A stretch of DNA of 24,870 nucleotides from Lachnospiraceae bacterium (lineage in GTDB: Bacteria > Bacillota > Clostridia > Lachnospirales > Lachnospiraceae): assembly GCA_009774395.1 (NCBI GenBank), contig VSNQ01000051.1:3304-28173 (forward strand). The letters are read 5' to 3'. How positions within the stretch are numbered: the first letter of the stretch is position 1; each line of letters opens with the position of its first letter. The position numbers and the translations under genes are program-made. The notes beneath the pieces were generated by a model. It had not been told where the DNA came from. It saw only the letters and a list, made by a program, of their open reading frames with translations, and searched no databases. Below are positions 8,240 through 15,494 of the stretch, one piece after another.

Positions 8240-9109
8240 CTACGCTTTACTGTTCATGTAAATGCCAGCACGTTTATTTTTGTAGGCATCTACAAGCCCG
8301 TATTTACGATATTTGACAATATCTGCATCTGCATCAGGATTCGTTGCTGCAGGTATAATATTGCTTGCGATATGCTTGTCAAACTTAATAACTGCCGGCT
8401 TATGCAGTATCATAAAATTAATATCTGCGCCTGATTCCGATTTTTTATAATGACCTGCCTCCTCGCCCACGCTCTTTCCGTCCAGTAAATCAATCGCAGT
8501 ATAAAACCTTGCCTGCGGCACCACTTTCTTAACTGCAAATTTACCAAGTACTTCTCTTGATTTTGTCGTATCAAGCGCCATTACGCTGTTAAAGAGCGTT
8601 GCTGTAGCATATAACAGCCTCTGTTCCTGCGGAACTTCGTTCTCATCCATTTCTGACCATGCTGTCAAAAGCGCATCAAGGAACTGTTCCGCTGTAGAGA
8701 ATGTCCCTGTTGTTTTTGTAATACCGTCAAGCCCTGCAATTGTTGCAAATGTAAAGGCATCTGCCTCTGGTGCAATTTTTTCCCGCATAAGTGTTGCTCC
8801 TGCCATTCCAAATGCAAGGTTCCTTGATTCTTCATTGTCCATTACATCTACAGCAATCTTCGTGCCACGATCATAATTAAACTGTACTGTCTGCCATTTT
8901 AAATCTACTGCGCCCGTAGTATAACCGCTGTTTCGGTCATATTCACCAAGTCCTGTTACAGATATCTGCGGATAAATAATCTCATTTGCATTGGTTCCTG
9001 CCCTTGACATTGATTTATCAGATGTAAGATCTGCTGTTACAGACGCCTGCCTATAGACCTCGTCTAACAGACTTGTATAATTTTTTGCTAGTGCTATTGT
9101 GTTTGGCAT
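8240..9109 (-). CDS. Major capsid protein (HK97 fold)
   Basis: The 289-aa protein has the order and motifs of the capsid family found next to GP20 scaffolds: IALAKNYTSLLDEVYRQAS at the start, then IIYPQISVTGLGEYDR, then VDLKWQTVQFNYDRGTKIAVD with NEESRN shortly after. The segment LLYATATLFNSV follows in the second half, then DGKSVGEEAGHY, and the protein ends YKNKRAGIYMNSKA. There is no long N-terminal scaffold-like extension, which agrees with a separate scaffold gene directly upstream (4 nt gap). The ATG follows GAAAGGAGAATAAAT. It forms the icosahedral shell. Confidence 0.95.
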   Translation of the reverse strand: MPNTIALAKNYTSLLDEVYRQASVTADLTSDKSMSRAGTNANEIIYPQISVTGLGEYDRNSGYTTGAVDLKWQTVQFNYDRGTKIAVDVMDNEESRNLAFGMAGATLMREKIAPEADAFTFATIAGLDGITKTTGTFSTAEQFLDALLTAWSEMDENEVPQEQRLLYATATLFNSVMALDTTKSREVLGKFAVKKVVPQARFYTAIDLLDGKSVGEEAGHYKKSESGADINFMILHKPAVIKFDKHIASNIIPAATNPDADADIVKYRKYGLVDAYKNKRAGIYMNSKA

Positions 9110-9113
9110 TTAT

Positions 9114-9695
9114 TTATTCTCCTTTCGTTTCTACAGGCGGCAGTCCCATCACTGCACGCATCTGTGCATCTGCTGTGCTGCCGCTGCCTCCGCTAATCCC
9201 GCCGATAACATTGGCTGTGCCCATCTGCTCTGGTTCGTCTGTATGGAACATCCCCTTTGTTACATCATCTTCCGCCATTGCTTTAATCGCCGCTGCAATA
9301 TCCTCTTTTTGATTTTTAGATGCTTTCAGCGATTCCACATCTAAAAGTTTAATGATTTTTTCTGCGTCTTTCCCTTTTGCAGCATGGACTCCGTCTTTAA
9401 GCGCATCCATAAAATCTCTTTCTGCGAGCTGCTCTATCAACTCTTTATCCTTATCCTCTAGTTTCTTTTGAAGCGTTTCAATATCTTTGTTCAGCTTCGT
9501 TACATCTACACCCTTGAACTTTTCTAAGCTGTCAGATAATGTGCTTACTTTGCCTTCTGCTGTTTCCAGCTTTTTTGTCTGGATTTCGTATTCCGATGCC
9601 GTTTTGTAATGTTCCTGCATCTTCTTATCAAAATCCTTCTTTTTGTCCTCTGGGATTTCTACCCCAAACTCTTTTAAAATCTCATAAATGTTCAT
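9114..9695 (-). CDS. Capsid scaffold protein (phage GP20 family)
   Basis: The 193-aa protein shows the GP20 pattern (PF06810): the opening MNIYEILKEFGVEIPEDKK, a long charged coiled coil (about residues 20-95), and a C-terminal part with KNQKEDIAAAIKAM followed by a Gly/Ser-rich tail ending GLPPVETKGE. Scaffolds of this family guide capsid assembly and are then lost or cut. The gene lies directly before the major capsid gene. Its AAGGAGGG ribosome site lies in the tail of the hairpin at 9707-9767, so the terminator's T-run and the ribosome site are nearly contiguous. Confidence 0.92.
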   Translation of the reverse strand: MNIYEILKEFGVEIPEDKKKDFDKKMQEHYKTASEYEIQTKKLETAEGKVSTLSDSLEKFKGVDVTKLNKDIETLQKKLEDKDKELIEQLAERDFMDALKDGVHAAKGKDAEKIIKLLDVESLKASKNQKEDIAAAIKAMAEDDVTKGMFHTDEPEQMGTANVIGGISGGSGSTADAQMRAVMGLPPVETKGE

Positions 9696-9706
9696 ATACC
9701 CTCCTT

Positions 9707-9767
9707 AAAATAATAAAAGAGCCGTATATAACCAACTTAATGATTAACTATCCGGCTCTTAGGCTCT
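9707..9767 (-). terminator. AGAGCC-type hairpin, copy 2 (intrinsic terminator before scaffold)
   Basis: The minus strand reads AGAGCC-T-AAGAGCCG, a loop, then CGGCTCTT followed by TTATTATTTT, which is a good intrinsic terminator. The stem pairs 9753-9760 with 9717-9724. Both AGAGCC copies could pair with the 3' GGCTCT arm, so two alternative stems are possible. The last codons and the stop (9737-9739) of the zinc-ribbon gene lie in the 5' arm and loop, so a translating ribosome would keep the stem from forming. Confidence 0.78.
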
Positions 9768-9898
9768 ATTGTTATTATGGATTCCCGCTTGCATTTTTTA
9801 CAGTATCCGGGGAAATTGACGATTTTGGTACTGTCAAAGTATTTCAGCATCTTGGGAAACCCACAGTTCGGGCATCTGTACCAATATTCCTGCTTCAT
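9737..9898 (-). CDS. Com-like zinc-ribbon protein, 53 aa
   Basis: This 53-aa gene is short but well supported. It starts MKQEYWYRCPNCGF at an ATG behind GGTGG, and has Cys9-x2-Cys12 and Cys33-x2-Cys36, a four-cysteine zinc ribbon. It ends ITIEPKSRIVNH. Such proteins resemble the Mu Com regulator and the cysteine-rich KTR proteins of Firmicute phages; Com proteins bind RNA and control translation of a neighbouring gene. Here it has its own promoter (9953-9981) and a terminator over its 3' end, the organisation of a moron inserted between the minor head and scaffold genes. Function inferred; the target, if any, is unknown. Confidence 0.82.
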   Translation of the reverse strand: MKQEYWYRCPNCGFPKMLKYFDSTKIVNFPGYCKKCKRESIITIEPKSRIVNH

Positions 9899-9952
9899 AC
9901 TGTCCACCATCTTTATTCATTTATACAAAAATATATGTTTGCTTTCATTCCC

Positions 9953-9981
9953 ATTATACACAATGTTTTTGGTATTTGCAA
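9953..9981 (-). promoter_or_regulatory. Near-consensus sigma-A promoter for the Com-like gene
   Basis: On the minus strand TTGCAA (9976-9981) is separated by 17 nt from TATAAT (9953-9958), a perfect -10 box. Transcription would start near 9946, about 48 nt before the ATG. It is the best promoter seen inside the late operon. It could express the zinc-ribbon gene in the lysogen and, by read-through, scaffold and capsid. Confidence 0.75.
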
Positions 9982-10013
9982 CAAAAATTATTGAGATATT
10001 GACAATTTCCTTT

Positions 10014-11390
10014 CTAAACGCTGTTATCTGCCGCCTGCTGCGCCGCCATATCTGCCCTGCGTTGTTCTTCATATGCCTTCCATGCCTTTGTACTTTTATA
10101 ATCTCCTGTCCCGTTATCATAGCGGATGCGGTTATATTTTTCGGGCATTTTATATTTTTTGCAAAACTCCTGATATGCTTTGATTTTATCTCTTATCTGC
10201 TTCTGAACCGCTTTTGTATCCATATTGAGTTTCTGCATTGCTTCTCTTTCCCGTTTCAGCGCACGGATTCGGCTCTCCATAGCACGCTGCTTTTGCGACA
10301 TCGCATAATAATCATACTGCTTTCCGTCAATTGTTACCGGAGCTGGTTCCGGATCATCATCCGGAAGTTCTGATATCCCCTCAAACCACGGATAAATTCT
10401 GTGACGGCAGTTATAGCCATACAGCCCCATTGGGTCATTTGGATGTTCTCCGTTCATGCTGTATCCCGTTGCTTCCCACAGGTCTTTTATTGCTGCCTGC
10501 CCGATACGTTCCGCCTCTTTCGCGGTCTGTTCTGCTGCCATATTGTTATTTATTGTATAGACTTTTCCCTGCCATTCGGCATGATTTGCGTGTCCCTGCC
10601 CTTTGTTCCGTGCTCCCCAGTGTGAGGATACATACACCATATTGGTTTCTGTTTCCCTGATATTTTCTGCAGCTATCTGCCCCATAAGCTGATGCGCTCC
10701 TGTTCTTGTGGCAAGGCGCACAGCAGAATCAAGCTGCATGGTGCGCCCGCTGCCATAATTGATTGACCGAAGCCCGCTGTGCGCAAGATTGTGGATTACA
10801 TCATACAATACTTTTTCCTGTGAAAATGTCCCCGTAACTATTTTTATCATTGCCCTGTCAAGTTCTTTCTTGTATACTGTTTCAAGTGTTTCCATGCCTG
10901 CCACTGTTTTAAATCCTGTTGTTCGTGTCAGATTCCGCAGTTCACCTTTTGTCTGCTCTGCTATGGCTTTCACAAGTTTGGGCAAAAACGAACGCTCTGT
11001 TATTTCTCTATTTCCAAGTTTCCATATACGCAGATCATCCAAAAATGAAAGGTCACCTGACTGCGCAAATAGTTTGTCCCCTGCCTTATATGCTTCTTTC
11101 TTTATTTTCCGCAAAAGTTCTTTTACAATTCTTTTATGTTCCAGCGTGTTTTTTGCTACAAGTTTCCGATACTCTAGATTAGCATTAAGCCTTTTCATAA
11201 CCACTCTGCGAATATATGCCGGACTATATCCCAATTCATATAGCGCCTGTGCCTCCAATTCTGCTGACCTTGTAAATGCCATTGTTGCCTTAACTCTCTG
11301 CGCCACGTCTGCAATTACTTCACTCTCAAGATACTGGAATAATGGCACTAACGCATCACTGATATATTCCAATTGTTTATCCGTAAGCAT
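10014..11390 (-). CDS. Phage minor head protein (Phage_min_cap2 type)
   Basis: The 458-aa protein starts MLTDKQLEYISDALVPLFQYLE. It continues with a helical N-terminal half and then a conserved region: LRSINYGSGRTMQLDSAVRL, then VYVSSHWGARNKGQGHANH. That leads to YGYNCRHRIYPWFEG, the signature of minor capsid protein 2 (PF06152). The C-terminal 110 residues are basic and helical (many Arg/Lys/Gln). Proteins of this family bind inside the head next to the portal and may be injected. The gene starts 3 nt after the portal stop, so the two are translationally linked. No catalytic motif was recognised. Confidence 0.9.
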   Translation of the reverse strand: MLTDKQLEYISDALVPLFQYLESEVIADVAQRVKATMAFTRSAELEAQALYELGYSPAYIRRVVMKRLNANLEYRKLVAKNTLEHKRIVKELLRKIKKEAYKAGDKLFAQSGDLSFLDDLRIWKLGNREITERSFLPKLVKAIAEQTKGELRNLTRTTGFKTVAGMETLETVYKKELDRAMIKIVTGTFSQEKVLYDVIHNLAHSGLRSINYGSGRTMQLDSAVRLATRTGAHQLMGQIAAENIRETETNMVYVSSHWGARNKGQGHANHAEWQGKVYTINNNMAAEQTAKEAERIGQAAIKDLWEATGYSMNGEHPNDPMGLYGYNCRHRIYPWFEGISELPDDDPEPAPVTIDGKQYDYYAMSQKQRAMESRIRALKREREAMQKLNMDTKAVQKQIRDKIKAYQEFCKKYKMPEKYNRIRYDNGTGDYKSTKAWKAYEEQRRADMAAQQAADNSV

Positions 11391-11393
11391 TGT

Positions 11394-12791
11394 TTAATCC
11401 TCGCTTTCTTCGTCTTTTTCAAGTTCTTCCTCACGCTCCTGCTTCTCCAAAACTAATGCTTCCGCTTCCTTTTCTGTCAGGCTATACGCTCTCATTAGAT
11501 ACCATAGGGTAAGGGACGGGATATCAAATTGCAATGCATCATTTCTTACCCGTTCCAGTTCCGTTTCTTTGTCTGTTACATAGCTATCATCAAAATCGAC
11601 AAGTATCTCCGCGTTAATATCGTAGGTTGTTCCATGAAATGTATTAGAGAACCAAAATACTGCCCTGCATATATCTTGAATATACTTTTCTGCTTCCTGT
11701 CGCTGCCTGTTTAACTCCTGCATTTGGTCTTGTCTTTCGCCAACATACTCGGTTGCTGTTGTGATCTGCCCATTTTCAAAGCTATATTTCTTCGTACCAT
11801 ATCCAAAATTCATAGACAGCAGTGACAAAGCAAGTTCAAAGCATTTTGTTATCTCATCTATTCGAATAATTGGATTATATTCCTGCAAAACTTCCTTATC
11901 CTGTGGCAGTTTTTCTCCTAAAAACACAAAAACTTTCTTTTGTTCGGGTGTCATTTTCGGCTTGCCTGTCTTTTCATCAAAATCACACAACAATTCATTT
12001 ACAAGCAAAATTTTCTCCGCCTTATCCAAGTCGCTAAATAGCACATTGTAACATAAATCTAACGCCTTTAGTACTGGGATTGCATTCACAAGCTTTGGCA
12101 GCCCATAACCTATCATATCATCAAGGTTATTTACTTCTGCATTCCTCAATACTGCAAATGGCTTAACATCTCCCAATGTAATCGTTTTTTCCAGTTCCAG
12201 CAATTCACTGCCATACTCATCAAATATATGGGTTTCTGCAGTATATGTATTGTATTCTGTAAGCAGAAACAACACAAGCGTAGTCTGTTTCCTGCCGCCT
12301 TTTAAACTGCTGCCGGAAAACGCTGCTTCTGTAACGATATCATTCACTACGGTAAGCGGTATAAAGCAATCTGCATCCACATAGTTCAGCCGTATCTCTC
12401 CCCCTTTAATCGTTCCATCACTATATATTCCTGCATTATCCAGCCTTATATAGCAAGCCGCTGTGCCTACTGCTGATGTTTTTTCCAACTGTTTTCTGTA
12501 TTGTACTTCAAATTCATTCTTCGCCAGTATTTCATTTACTCTCTGCGCCTGCTCTCCTGCTCCTGCGTTCACTTCCAGCACTTCACACAGCTTGGCATCA
12601 TCAGAGCAGCATCTTTTCGCAAAGTTTAAGCGATTTAGTTCATATGGCGTTCCTTGTATTGTTCGTCTTCTGTGAAAGTCCTCAATTATTCTGTTTGCAT
12701 ACCAATTATCGCACATTTTTATAACAGACTGTGCATTATGATTAACTATATATCCTCTTTTCATCAACAAATTCTCAATAAAACTCTCCAC
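11394..12791 (-). CDS. Portal protein (Gp6/SPP1-type)
   Basis: The 465-aa protein begins at GTG behind AGGAGGAAAAAGG. Its motifs are those of the Phage_prot_Gp6 portal family (PF05133): YELNRLNFAKRCCSDDAKLC, then FEVQYRKQLEKTSAVGTAA, then IRLNYVDADCFIPLT. These are followed by LGDVKPFAVLRNAEVN and the long helix region with ITTATEYVGERQDQMQELNR. The end is a Glu-rich tail. The portal is the ring through which DNA enters and leaves the head. It lies between terL and the minor head gene, the standard order. Confidence 0.94.
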   Translation of the reverse strand: MESFIENLLMKRGYIVNHNAQSVIKMCDNWYANRIIEDFHRRRTIQGTPYELNRLNFAKRCCSDDAKLCEVLEVNAGAGEQAQRVNEILAKNEFEVQYRKQLEKTSAVGTAACYIRLDNAGIYSDGTIKGGEIRLNYVDADCFIPLTVVNDIVTEAAFSGSSLKGGRKQTTLVLFLLTEYNTYTAETHIFDEYGSELLELEKTITLGDVKPFAVLRNAEVNNLDDMIGYGLPKLVNAIPVLKALDLCYNVLFSDLDKAEKILLVNELLCDFDEKTGKPKMTPEQKKVFVFLGEKLPQDKEVLQEYNPIIRIDEITKCFELALSLLSMNFGYGTKKYSFENGQITTATEYVGERQDQMQELNRQRQEAEKYIQDICRAVFWFSNTFHGTTYDINAEILVDFDDSYVTDKETELERVRNDALQFDIPSLTLWYLMRAYSLTEKEAEALVLEKQEREEELEKDEESED

Positions 12792-12802
12792 CCTTTTTCC
12801 TC

Positions 12803-14152
12803 CTACTTGTCCAAACCTATATATTTTTCAAAATCCAGCATTGTATAGCATCCTGCATCCCACCAGTCATTACAGTTTCCGATATTTTTATCTTCTGGCT
12901 GGTTGGGCTTCTTTTCATCCCATTTTAATGCTTTTAAAGCAGCTATCAGCTTTGTGCATCTTCTGTTTATCTTCAATCTGCCTGTGTGCAGCAGAATATC
13001 CCACATTCTCGGACGTTCACTTAGTTCATTCTTATAGCATCCTGCTATATTCTGCCAAGGAAGCCCCTCTTTTCTCGCTGCGCTCCTTAAACTGTTTATC
13101 ATTGTGGTTGCTGCGCTGTCCGGAAATATCCAGTCCGGTGCCCTTCCATATTTGTCTATTATCAGATTGTAAAATTCTATAAATTTTTTGCATATTTTAT
13201 CTGCATCTATATCAGGTGATTTATCTATTCCTGCCTCCTCTACTATCCTGATATCATGATATCTGTTAAAATATGCTGCTGCCACAAATGTCGTCATGGA
13301 TCCGTTGCCCCCAAAATCTATGCCTACTGTCAGTTTATATGGATATTTTTTGAGTTTTGGCTTACCATCCAATCCTGTCGCTATATCAAATAATTCATCA
13401 TCATTGTACAGATACGGTTCTGCATTGTTGGCAAACTTTACAAATATAATTCCTTCCGCTACTGCCCGCTCTCCTCTTATATCCCTGCGGTACCATACGG
13501 ATTCTTTTTCGTATGTCTTTAATACTGCTTTTATCTGCTCATCCGTCAGGGACATATTGTCAACTATCGTAAAATGCCCATAATTATAGCCATAGTTTTT
13601 GTCTTTTTCCTGATTTTGTTCATGAAATTTTAGGATATCTGTATAATACCAGTGTTCCTCCTCTTTTGGGTTTAAATCATGGAATATTTTTCGGTCTGAA
13701 CTGGATATTGTTCTATCGAAAACTTCTTTCAAAAACTTCGTATGGCACTCATTTGCTTCCGTCACATATGCCATTCCATAGGTGTTCCCTTTAATCAGTT
13801 TTTCATCTCCATCTTTGCCCCCACCAGATACAAGAATTACCTTTTCACCTGTCTTGGTTTTCACATATACGCAATCTCTATCCTTATATTTCCCCTCGCG
13901 GCATCTGCCTTCAAAGTAATTAAGCAGACCATATCCATCACAATCAAGAATGTTCAGTTTTGCAGTTGCATTTGATACACCTGCCACAAGATGTATTTTA
14001 TTTTTATGGGTTTCCAGCATTGCGCAGAATACAAGCGTCTGAAGTACGTTCTTTCCTCCACGTTTCCCCCCTTCTGCTACATTAAACCAGCTATCTATAC
14101 ACCGTAGGAAGTAATCATATTGTCGCTGGCTAAATGGTGCTGGAATGTTCAT
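12803..14152 (-). CDS. terL: Terminase large subunit
   Basis: The 449-aa packaging motor has an N-terminal ATPase with a Walker A-like loop GGKRGGK (residues 28-34), a Walker B region GMAYVTEANE (126-135) and the coupling motif DLNP (159-162). Its C-terminal nuclease has an acidic metal ligand in VGIDFGGNGSMTTFV (Asp279), then WIFPDSAA and NDWWDAG further on. I chose the ATG at 14152, because GGAAGGTGG precedes it at proper spacing; an upstream GTG lies inside that site. The start overlaps the end of terS by 23 nt. The ATPase and nuclease look intact. Confidence 0.95.
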   Translation of the reverse strand: MNIPAPFSQRQYDYFLRCIDSWFNVAEGGKRGGKNVLQTLVFCAMLETHKNKIHLVAGVSNATAKLNILDCDGYGLLNYFEGRCREGKYKDRDCVYVKTKTGEKVILVSGGGKDGDEKLIKGNTYGMAYVTEANECHTKFLKEVFDRTISSSDRKIFHDLNPKEEEHWYYTDILKFHEQNQEKDKNYGYNYGHFTIVDNMSLTDEQIKAVLKTYEKESVWYRRDIRGERAVAEGIIFVKFANNAEPYLYNDDELFDIATGLDGKPKLKKYPYKLTVGIDFGGNGSMTTFVAAAYFNRYHDIRIVEEAGIDKSPDIDADKICKKFIEFYNLIIDKYGRAPDWIFPDSAATTMINSLRSAARKEGLPWQNIAGCYKNELSERPRMWDILLHTGRLKINRRCTKLIAALKALKWDEKKPNQPEDKNIGNCNDWWDAGCYTMLDFEKYIGLDK

Positions 14153-14951
14153 CAACGCCACCTTCCTTCTCTATATCATCCAATGATCTATTTCCCACTG
14201 GCATCCGCAGCATATCATTAAGTGTCTGCATATTTTCAAGCAGCTTCTCAACAGAATTATCTCCCACTTCTGCTCTTTTGCGCTCAAATTCTGCTTTGTA
14301 TTTATCGTCAGGATGCATTAGAAAATACTTTGTCAGCCAATTAATTGCTTTCTGCCTATCCTCCATCTTTATTTCTATACCATACTTTCCTTCTTTCACA
14401 CCTTTTATAAGCTGGGTATCTACTTCTTTAAAATCCTCTAATCCAATACTTCCCTTTTCCATATTGATAAAATCACCAATATCTGAACACGCAATCCGCA
14501 TCTGCAATTCTACAATATCAACCTCACTGACAACTGCCTGCTGCCGTTTGATTTCTTTCAGCCTGTCAATCTCTTTTTTCACGCCACACCTTGCCACAAG
14601 TTCATATCCATGTGCGTGTGCCGTTTCGTAGCTGCATCCATACGCTTTTTTATAACTCATAGTTGCATTGTAGGAATTAATATAATATAAGCAGAATAAA
14701 CGTTCTTTTTCGCTAAGTTCTTCGTTTGCCATAGTCTGTTTTGTACCATCTCGTGCGGACGCTTTAATTTTATCCGAACGTTCGCTTTTTTTTCGTTCAC
14801 CGTTCGATTTTGTCGTTTCCCATTTATATGTGTTTTTCCATCTGCGCACGGTACTATCAGGAATATTGAGGCTTCTGGCTATGTCCGCCATACTGTTTCC
14901 TGCCTTAAACATTTCTGCTGCCTTATCTGCCAAAGGATTTTTTCTGCCCAT
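14130..14951 (-). CDS. terS: Terminase small subunit
   Basis: The 273-aa DNA-recognition subunit has an N-terminal helix-turn-helix in ADIARSLNIPDSTVRRWKNT (residues about 23-42), a basic linker, then the Terminase_2-type domain: LSEKERLFCLYYINSYNATM, then YKKAYGCSYETAHAHGYELV and LMHPDDKYKAEFERKRAEVG. It should bind pac or cos DNA and load the large subunit. The ATG follows CAGGTGGTGA. It is the first gene of the packaging module and lies just after hairpin copy 3, so its transcription may depend on read-through or antitermination. Confidence 0.92.
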   Translation of the reverse strand: MGRKNPLADKAAEMFKAGNSMADIARSLNIPDSTVRRWKNTYKWETTKSNGERKKSERSDKIKASARDGTKQTMANEELSEKERLFCLYYINSYNATMSYKKAYGCSYETAHAHGYELVARCGVKKEIDRLKEIKRQQAVVSEVDIVELQMRIACSDIGDFINMEKGSIGLEDFKEVDTQLIKGVKEGKYGIEIKMEDRQKAINWLTKYFLMHPDDKYKAEFERKRAEVGDNSVEKLLENMQTLNDMLRMPVGNRSLDDIEKEGGVDEHSSTI

Positions 14952-14976
14952 TTCACCACCTGCCTGTTGATCAACG

Positions 14977-15020
14977 CAAAAAGCCGCCTATGTATCAAAA
15001 CATATGCGGCTCTTGGCTCT
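14977..15020 (-). terminator. AGAGCC-type hairpin, copy 3 (terminator after RHH gene, before terS)
   Basis: The minus strand reads AGAGCC-A-AGAGCCGC, an inner ATGT/ACAT pairing, then GCGGCT followed by TTTTGCG. Stem arms are 15006-15011 and 14982-14987. The T-run is good. It separates the regulator gene at 15076-15240 from terS and is related to the hairpins at 4504 and 9707. Confidence 0.75.
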
Positions 15021-15075
15021 GTTGTTTTATATTCTTCTTTATTTTATCATTTTATAGGTAAGTTGTAAAATATTT

Positions 15076-15240
15076 TTAGCTTTCTTTTAATTTCCTAATC
15101 CCTCTCCGAATCGCTTCTGCTTTCTGAACATTTTCTTTTTCGCAATATTCTTTCAGTATTTCTAAATGTTCCTTATCAACACGAACTGTTAATTGTTCCG
15201 ACTTTGGATTATCCGACTTCTGTTTCCCCATTGATTTCAT
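15076..15240 (-). CDS. Ribbon-helix-helix (CopG/Arc-like) regulator, 54 aa
   Basis: The 54-aa protein has the RHH layout: a basic start, a beta strand SEQLTVRVDKE, a first helix HLEILKEYCEKENVQ, and a second helix KAEAIRRGIRKLKES. Such proteins bind DNA as dimers with the strand in the major groove and are often autorepressors. The ATG at 15240 follows GGTAGGTGAG; a second ATG lies 3 codons in. It has its own promoter with TTGTA repeats upstream and ends before hairpin copy 3. It lies exactly at the border of early and late genes, so it could control late expression; that is inference. Confidence 0.8.
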   Translation of the reverse strand: MKSMGKQKSDNPKSEQLTVRVDKEHLEILKEYCEKENVQKAEAIRRGIRKLKES

Positions 15241-15282
15241 ATTTCTCACCTACCTTTTTGATGTCGTTAAATACAGTTTAAT

Positions 15283-15325
15283 TTGTATCTTACAAAAAGA
15301 CAAGTAATTTTACAATAAAATACAA
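15283..15325 (-). promoter_or_regulatory. Promoter with operator-like TTGTA repeats for the RHH gene
   Basis: On the minus strand TTGTAA (15310-15315) and TAAGAT (15287-15292) are 17 nt apart and would start transcription about 40 nt before the RHH ATG. The promoter overlaps a perfect dyad TTGTA-TCT-TACAA (15283-15295). Further TTGTA copies stand at 15311-15315 and 15321-15325, with TTGTC at 15299-15303, spaced about one helical turn (8-12 bp). This suits a RHH repressor binding several half sites at its own promoter. Confidence 0.6.
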
Positions 15326-15349
15326 TTTTCTTCATGGATAAATTCTTAT

Positions 15350-15487
15350 TTACTCGCCCCTGCCGCCTAAATTGTTCCCACACCTATCACGAGTTAAATA
15401 AATCTTTCTAGCAGATGCTTTATATGCAGCCCATGCCTTGATTATTGCTTTTACTATTTTCAGCTTTTTCCACATTCCTTTTACCAC
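15350..15487 (-). CDS. Small basic peptide, 45 aa, unknown
   Basis: A 45-codon frame starts with GTG at 15487, with AAAGGA just upstream overlapping the stop of the 411-aa gene, so it would be translated by coupling. The peptide has an amphipathic Lys-rich helix (WKKLKIVKAIIKAWAAYKA) and a Gly-rich end. It has no signal or full membrane segment. I do not recognise it. The codon pattern and ribosome site favour a real gene, but the size leaves doubt. Confidence 0.5.
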   Translation of the reverse strand: MVKGMWKKLKIVKAIIKAWAAYKASARKIYLTRDRCGNNLGGRGE

Positions 15488-15494
15488 AATCCTT

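Noticed and set aside
9917..10120. Minus-strand 67-aa frame between the minor head and zinc-ribbon genes.
   Set aside because: It overlaps the end of the minor head gene out of frame, has no ribosome site, and covers the promoter of the zinc-ribbon gene.
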